Part shown: piece after piece, positions 6,528 through 9,433 of the stretch
Position numbering within the stretch: the stretch's first letter is position 1
How the letters are laid out: each line of letters starts with the position of its first letter
Source of the DNA: Treponema sp.
GTDB lineage: Bacteria > Spirochaetota > Spirochaetia > Treponematales > Breznakiellaceae
DNA length: 9,433 nt
Direction of reading: 5' to 3'
Assembly: GCA_031283905.1 (NCBI GenBank)
Contig: JAITAW010000113.1
Span: 1 to 9,433, forward strand
Notes under the pieces: model-generated
Database searches by the model: none
The model's input: the letters and a program-made list of their open reading frames with translations, nothing else
What the model was told of the DNA's origin: nothing
Translations under genes and position numbers: made by a program

Positions 6528-6584
6528 GCCGGCACATTTTTTACCGGCCCGCCTCTTTTTAAGCCCCGCTATCCGCCGCCCTGC

Positions 6585-7399
6585 TTAAATTTCTCTATTT
6601 CTAACCCGTGAAACCAGATCACGGCTGAATATCTTCTGGGAAATCCGCGCCATAGTACCGTTCTCAAATAGCTCATCCAAAGCGGTATTCAGCGCGTTAG
6701 TGAGAGCGTCGTTCCCTTTTTTAAGACAGATGCCGATGTATTCATCGGACGGCCCCTGCCATAGTACTTCAAAGGGACTATCGGCCTTTCCCGCATAATC
6801 AAACGCGGCGATATTGTCAACCACAACCAGATCAACTCTTCCCAGTCTAAGGTCGTCAAAACAATTAAGTATTTTGTCATAAGAAAAAGCGTTAAAAGCT
6901 ATGCCCTGCCCGCTTAATCTCTCGGTAAAATACTGCGCCGTCGTGTCGCCTTGATAACAAAGTCTATAGCCCGCAAGGTCTTCAGGTTTCTCAATGTTTA
7001 GTCCCGCGTCTTTAAGGCTTACGATGGTTATGGAGCTGTCGATGTATGGCCTTGTGAAATTATAATTATGCTGCCGCTCAGGTAAGATGGTAATGTTGAC
7101 GGCAATGTCATACTTGTTGGTATCCAAGCCCGCAAGAATACCTTCCCAGGCGGTATCTCTATACTTTATCTTAAGTCCCAGGGTTTCGGCCAAAGCCTTT
7201 GTCAAATCAATGTCGAATCCAACAAGGGTCTTGCCGCCGGCATCGTAGTATTCCATAGGCGGATAGCCGATTTCGACGCCACGGTGAGTACGCCCTCTTC
7301 AATGGTCAGCCCTTGCCGCGCTTGTTTGTGTTTTGCACAAGCGGCGCACAAAAAGCCTGGCATGAAAAAGACAAGCGCTCCTTTACAAGCCGCTTTCAT
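6585..7399 (-). pseudogene. Polar amino acid ABC transporter substrate-binding lipoprotein, one-base frameshift
   Basis: Family 3 periplasmic solute-binding protein (SBP_bac_3), about 271 residues if the frame is restored. The N-terminal part starts at ATG 7399 behind GAGGA with a 5-nt spacer. It encodes a signal peptide with a Cys at residue 21 (FLCAAC, a relaxed spirochaete-like lipobox), then GLTIEEGVLTV. At 7279-7280 one C (G on the coding strand) appears missing: frame 1 continues SKSAIRLWN, but shifting by one gives the expected GVEIGYPPMEYYDAGG. The rest is clean from 7278 to 6585: VGFDIDLTKALAETLG, DIAVNITILPERQHNYNF followed by TRPY (the T-P-E-R...F-S-x-P-Y ligand segment), CYQGDTTAQ, and VVVDNIAAFDY. 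As written, only the C-terminal 223 residues from an internal ATG (7256) form an uninterrupted frame, lacking export signal and first strand. A sequencing error would restore a normal gene. No permease or ATPase gene adjoins it, so it is an orphan receptor. Ligand not predictable beyond a polar amino acid. Confidence 0.85.
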
Positions 7400-7440
7400 G
7401 TTTATCCTCTTTCAAAAAAGATTACCCGCAGTATTTATAC

Positions 7441-7467
7441 TGTCTACTCAAGCAGACAATTTTGTCT
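7441..7467. promoter_or_regulatory. Cluster of three TGTCT half-sites in the divergent intergenic region
   Basis: TGTCT at 7441-7445, its complement AGACA at 7454-7458, and TGTCT again at 7463-7467. The last two form the near-perfect palindrome AGACAA-TT-TTGTCT (7454-7467), and the first two an imperfect 18-bp one. TTGTCT on the minus strand lies 16 bp from an AT-rich TAAATA (7432-7437), a possible promoter for the solute-binding-protein gene, so a regulator bound here could control it. Purely inferred from symmetry and position. Confidence 0.35.
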
Positions 7468-7560
7468 TCTTAGTCTAGAATACTCTTATTAAGATAAAAT
7501 AGCCAACACTTTGGCGTTGGTATCATAACCGGCGCTTTCCTAGATATTCCGCTCTCCGTG

Positions 7561-7569
7561 TGTTATAGT
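7561..7569 (+). promoter_or_regulatory. Candidate extended -10 promoter of the exported repeat-protein gene
   Basis: TGT-TATAGT fits an extended -10 element (five of six bases of TATAAT). No good -35 is seen 17 bp upstream, which is tolerable for extended -10 promoters. Predicted RNA start is near 7576, giving a leader of about 90 bases before the main start codon. Confidence 0.45.
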
Positions 7570-7588
7570 ATAAGCATCCTGCCGCGCG

Positions 7589-7615
7589 GCGGTACGGCGC
7601 AACGAAGCGTACCGC
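7589..7615 (+). promoter_or_regulatory. Leader hairpin upstream of the exported repeat-protein gene
   Basis: GCGGTACG (7589-7596) and CGTACCGC (7608-7615) form a perfect 8-bp stem with an 11-base loop. It lies between the candidate promoter and the ribosome binding sites. There is no U-run after it, so it is not a terminator. It may stabilise the mRNA or be part of a regulatory leader. Confidence 0.45.
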
Positions 7616-7635
7616 ATCCAGGGGGATCAATAAGT

Positions 7636-7671
7636 ATGAAAGGTAATAGGAGAGAAAGTATAAAACAATGA
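7636..7671 (+). CDS. Possible 11-residue leader peptide overlapping the next start codon
   Basis: ATG at 7636 opens MKGNRRESIKQ and stops at TGA 7669-7671, which overlaps the ATG at 7668 as ATGA. A GGGGGA tract (7621-7626) lies 9 nt before it, better placed than the AGGAG (7648-7652) that sits 15 nt before the main ATG. This would be typical of translational coupling. No family is recognisable at this length and it may be chance. Confidence 0.3.
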   Translation: MKGNRRESIKQ

Positions 7672-9433
7672 AAAGTATGAAGACAATGATGCGTATCGCG
7701 GCGTTAGCCGCGGCGCTGGGCCTTGCCGTGCCGAACGCGGCGTTTGCGAAGGACCGGCTGGCCATCCTGCCCTTCACTGGCGGGCAGGGTGAGGATGGGG
7801 AAACCATAGCCGAACTGTTCTCGTTTGAGAAGGACCTGACCGCGGCCTTTACGCCCGTCCCCCGCACCAGCATAAACAGCGCGATACGGAGTGAGCAGGG
7901 TTTTCAAATGGAATCGGGCATGACGGACCCGGACACCATCGCCAGCCTGGGCAAGCAGCTCGGCGCGCAGTACGTGGTCGCGGGAAGCATCACGGCTCTT
8001 GGGACCCAGAAGCTGCTCATCATAGCCATCATCAAGATAGACGAACTGCGGCAGGTTGCCGGAGACATACAGACGTACGGAGCGATAAGCGAAATACGGG
8101 GTAAGCTGCCCGCTATGGCGAAGAGCATAGTGGACGCGAGCAGGAAGGACACGTCCGAGCTGCCGCGTCTCGCGGTGCCTCCGGTGCGGCTGTCTGGCGG
8201 AGCGGACACGCGGGACGCTGACACGCTGGCCCAGATACTGGCCGTGCATCTCGTGAGGAGCGGGAAATACGCGGTGTACCCGCGCACCAAGAGCCTTGAG
8301 CAGGTGCAGACCGAATACGGCAACCAGTTCGGCGGGGACGTGGCGGACGAGTACTTACCCAAGGCGGGAACGGGGAACAACCCGCGGCTCGTGTTGTCCG
8401 TAACCGCGCGGAAGCTGGACGGGGACACGATGTTCAACGCCGCGGTGATCAATCTTGAGACCGGCATACAGGAAGTCGGCGATACCGTGGATTATCAGAG
8501 CCTTGAGGACGGCATGAGGATAATGGAAGAACTCGCGTTGAAATTGAGCGGACAGGGGGAGAAAGCCGCGCAGATAAAAGCGGACGCGGCGATGCGTAAC
8601 GCGGTCGCCAGCAGCGCGGCTTCCTTTGCATGGGCGGTCGCGGCCGTCAACAACGACAAAGCGGGCGGCGTTTATACCATTACGCTCAAGGGCGGATTCT
8701 CCGCCGATCCCGTTGTCTTTACCGCTAATGCGGTTAAGACCATCACCCTGAAAGGAGAAGGAGCCGCGCGCGCTATTACAAACAACGGTAACGAAGCGCT
8801 GTTTACCGTACCCAAAGGCATAAGCTTGGTGCTGGAGAGCGGCGTTACACTGGACGGCAACGATAAGAAAGCATCGGTTGTAGTTGTACAGGGCGGAGCC
8901 TTCGTCATGAAGACCGGCGGGACCGTGCGGGGCGCTAAAGGCGGGACTACTCTTACTGCCGATGGCTACGAATGCGGCGGCGGCGTATTTGTGGATGGCG
9001 GCGGCGCGTTTACAATAGAAGGCGGAACCATAACCGGCAATACCGCGTCCTATAGAGGCGGCGGCGTGTATGTACGTAACGGCGCGTTTGCGATGCAGGG
9101 CGGAATCATAACCGGCAATACCGCGTCCAGCGGCGGCGGCGTGTATGTGTTGGAAGACGGCGTGTTTACGCTGAAAGACGGAACCATAACCGGCAATACC
9201 GCGTCCAGCGATGATGACCCCGGCTACGGCGGCGGCGTGTCCGTGGGCTACGATGGCGCGTTTACAATGCAAGGCGGAGAGGAAAGCAGGAATACCGCGT
9301 CCACCACCGGCGGCGGCGTGAATGTACAGTACGGCGCGTTTACGCTGGAAGGCGGAACCGTAACCGGCAATCCCGCGTCCAGCGGCGGCGGCGTGTGGGT
9401 TGATAACGGCGAGTTTATGATAGAAGGCGGAAC
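7668..9433 (+). CDS. Large exported protein: tandem TolB/CsgG/LpoB-like region plus glycine-rich beta-helix-type repeats; 3' end outside the window
   Basis: 588 codons are visible and the frame is open at the right edge. Residues 1-27 form a signal peptide: Lys/Met-rich start, hydrophobic core, cleavage after A-F-A before K28. Residues about 30-160 (RLAILPFTGG, AQYVVAGSITALGTQKLLII) and 167-296 (RLAVPPVRLSGG, LVLSVTARKLDGDTMFNAAV, then LETG) look like two related alpha/beta units of the TolB-N/CsgG/LpoB sort, each opening with R-L-A-[IV]-x-P. A linker (297-436) carries strand-rich YTITLKGG, KTITLKGEG and VPKGISLVLESGVTLDGN. From residue 437 there are repeats of the form GGGVYV-x-GAFTMQGGTITGNTAS (25-32 residues) that suggest a right-handed parallel beta helix, as in surface repeat proteins. 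The start at 7668 is chosen because an AGGAG lies upstream and it gives a complete signal peptide; in-frame ATGs at 7677, 7686 and 7689 are alternatives. Likely periplasmic or cell-surface. Function unknown; adhesion or carbohydrate binding is speculation. Confidence 0.85.
   Translation, partial: MKSMKTMMRIAALAAALGLAVPNAAFAKDRLAILPFTGGQGEDGETIAELFSFEKDLTAAFTPVPRTSINSAIRSEQGFQMESGMTDPDTIASLGKQLGAQYVVAGSITALGTQKLLIIAIIKIDELRQVAGDIQTYGAISEIRGKLPAMAKSIVDASRKDTSELPRLAVPPVRLSGGADTRDADTLAQILAVHLVRSGKYAVYPRTKSLEQVQTEYGNQFGGDVADEYLPKAGTGNNPRLVLSVTARKLDGDTMFNAAVINLETGIQEVGDTVDYQSLEDGMRIMEELALKLSGQGEKAAQIKADAAMRNAVASSAASFAWAVAAVNNDKAGGVYTITLKGGFSADPVVFTANAVKTITLKGEGAARAITNNGNEALFTVPKGISLVLESGVTLDGNDKKASVVVVQGGAFVMKTGGTVRGAKGGTTLTADGYECGGGVFVDGGGAFTIEGGTITGNTASYRGGGVYVRNGAFAMQGGIITGNTASSGGGVYVLEDGVFTLKDGTITGNTASSDDDPGYGGGVSVGYDGAFTMQGGEESRNTASTTGGGVNVQYGAFTLEGGTVTGNPASSGGGVWVDNGEFMIEGG
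8976..9433 (+). repeat. Coding tandem repeat, mostly 78-bp period, in the exported protein gene
   Basis: Five full repeats and a partial sixth. The conserved DNA core (GGCGGAACCATAACCGGC and the following AATACCGCGTCC) starts at 9021, 9099, 9177, 9273, 9351 and, cut off, 9426, giving spacings of 78, 78, 96, 78 and 75 bp. The first three cores differ by a base or two over 30 bases. Copy 4 is altered (EESR replaces TITG) and copy 3 carries an insertion of about six residues (SDDDPGY region). Each unit begins with a GGCGGCGGC run encoding GGG. The near identity at DNA level points to recent expansion or gene conversion. Confidence 0.9.

Noticed and set aside
6396..6611. Treating the duplicated fragment as a 71-residue intact gene
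   Set aside because: It begins mid-domain without a ribosome binding site or signal peptide. Its last 25-30 residues are unrelated proline-rich sequence, so a broken duplicate explains it better.
8355..9272. Long minus-strand open frame (305 codons) opposite the exported protein
   Set aside because: It is the mirror of GC-rich repeats in the plus-strand gene. The protein is a low-complexity run of A, G, R and H, with no ribosome binding site or family match, and it also lies opposite the conserved N-terminal region.

Overview
This window most likely comes from a spirochaete, probably a gut Treponema of the termite-associated type. The reasons are roughly 50% GC, the gene complement (an aryl-acid CoA ligase paired with an ACT protein, a stand-alone TSCPD protein, a diacylglycerol-kinase-like protein, and a large exported protein with glycine-rich beta-helix-type repeats), and a relaxed lipobox. 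This is inference from gene families; there is no rRNA or other marker to confirm it.

Left part (1-4610), all on the minus strand. In transcription order it holds a PutP-type sodium/solute symporter, a phenylacetate-CoA ligase (paaK) with its own recognisable promoter, a double-ACT protein 11 bp downstream of paaK, and then the 5' two-thirds of glycogen synthase (glgA), which runs off the left edge. paaK and the ACT gene are clearly one transcription unit. They fit fermentation of aromatic amino acids or activation of aryl acids. PutP could feed amino acid (proline) uptake, and GlgA makes storage glycogen.

Middle (4789-6226). A plus-strand diacylglycerol/sphingosine-kinase-fold gene, possibly translated from a leaderless mRNA, converges on a minus-strand TSCPD gene. 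The two overlap tail to tail by 65 bp. Upstream of the TSCPD gene lies a compact tandem array of GC-rich palindromes (46-bp period) that I do not recognise.

Right part (6385-9433) looks accessory. It has a short decayed copy of part of the big exported-protein gene, an orphan amino-acid-binding ABC lipoprotein gene broken by a one-base frameshift, and a divergent regulatory region. After that comes a large exported protein (open at the right edge). Its N-terminal half is a tandem TolB/CsgG/LpoB-like region and its C-terminal half is a run of 25-32-residue glycine-rich repeats encoded by near-identical DNA. Its leader carries a candidate extended -10 promoter, a strong hairpin and an 11-codon upstream ORF whose stop overlaps the start codon.

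No tRNA, rRNA, insertion sequence, transposase or CRISPR array was found. The most unusual elements are the palindromic tandem array, the exported repeat protein with its nearby fragment, and its leader architecture.
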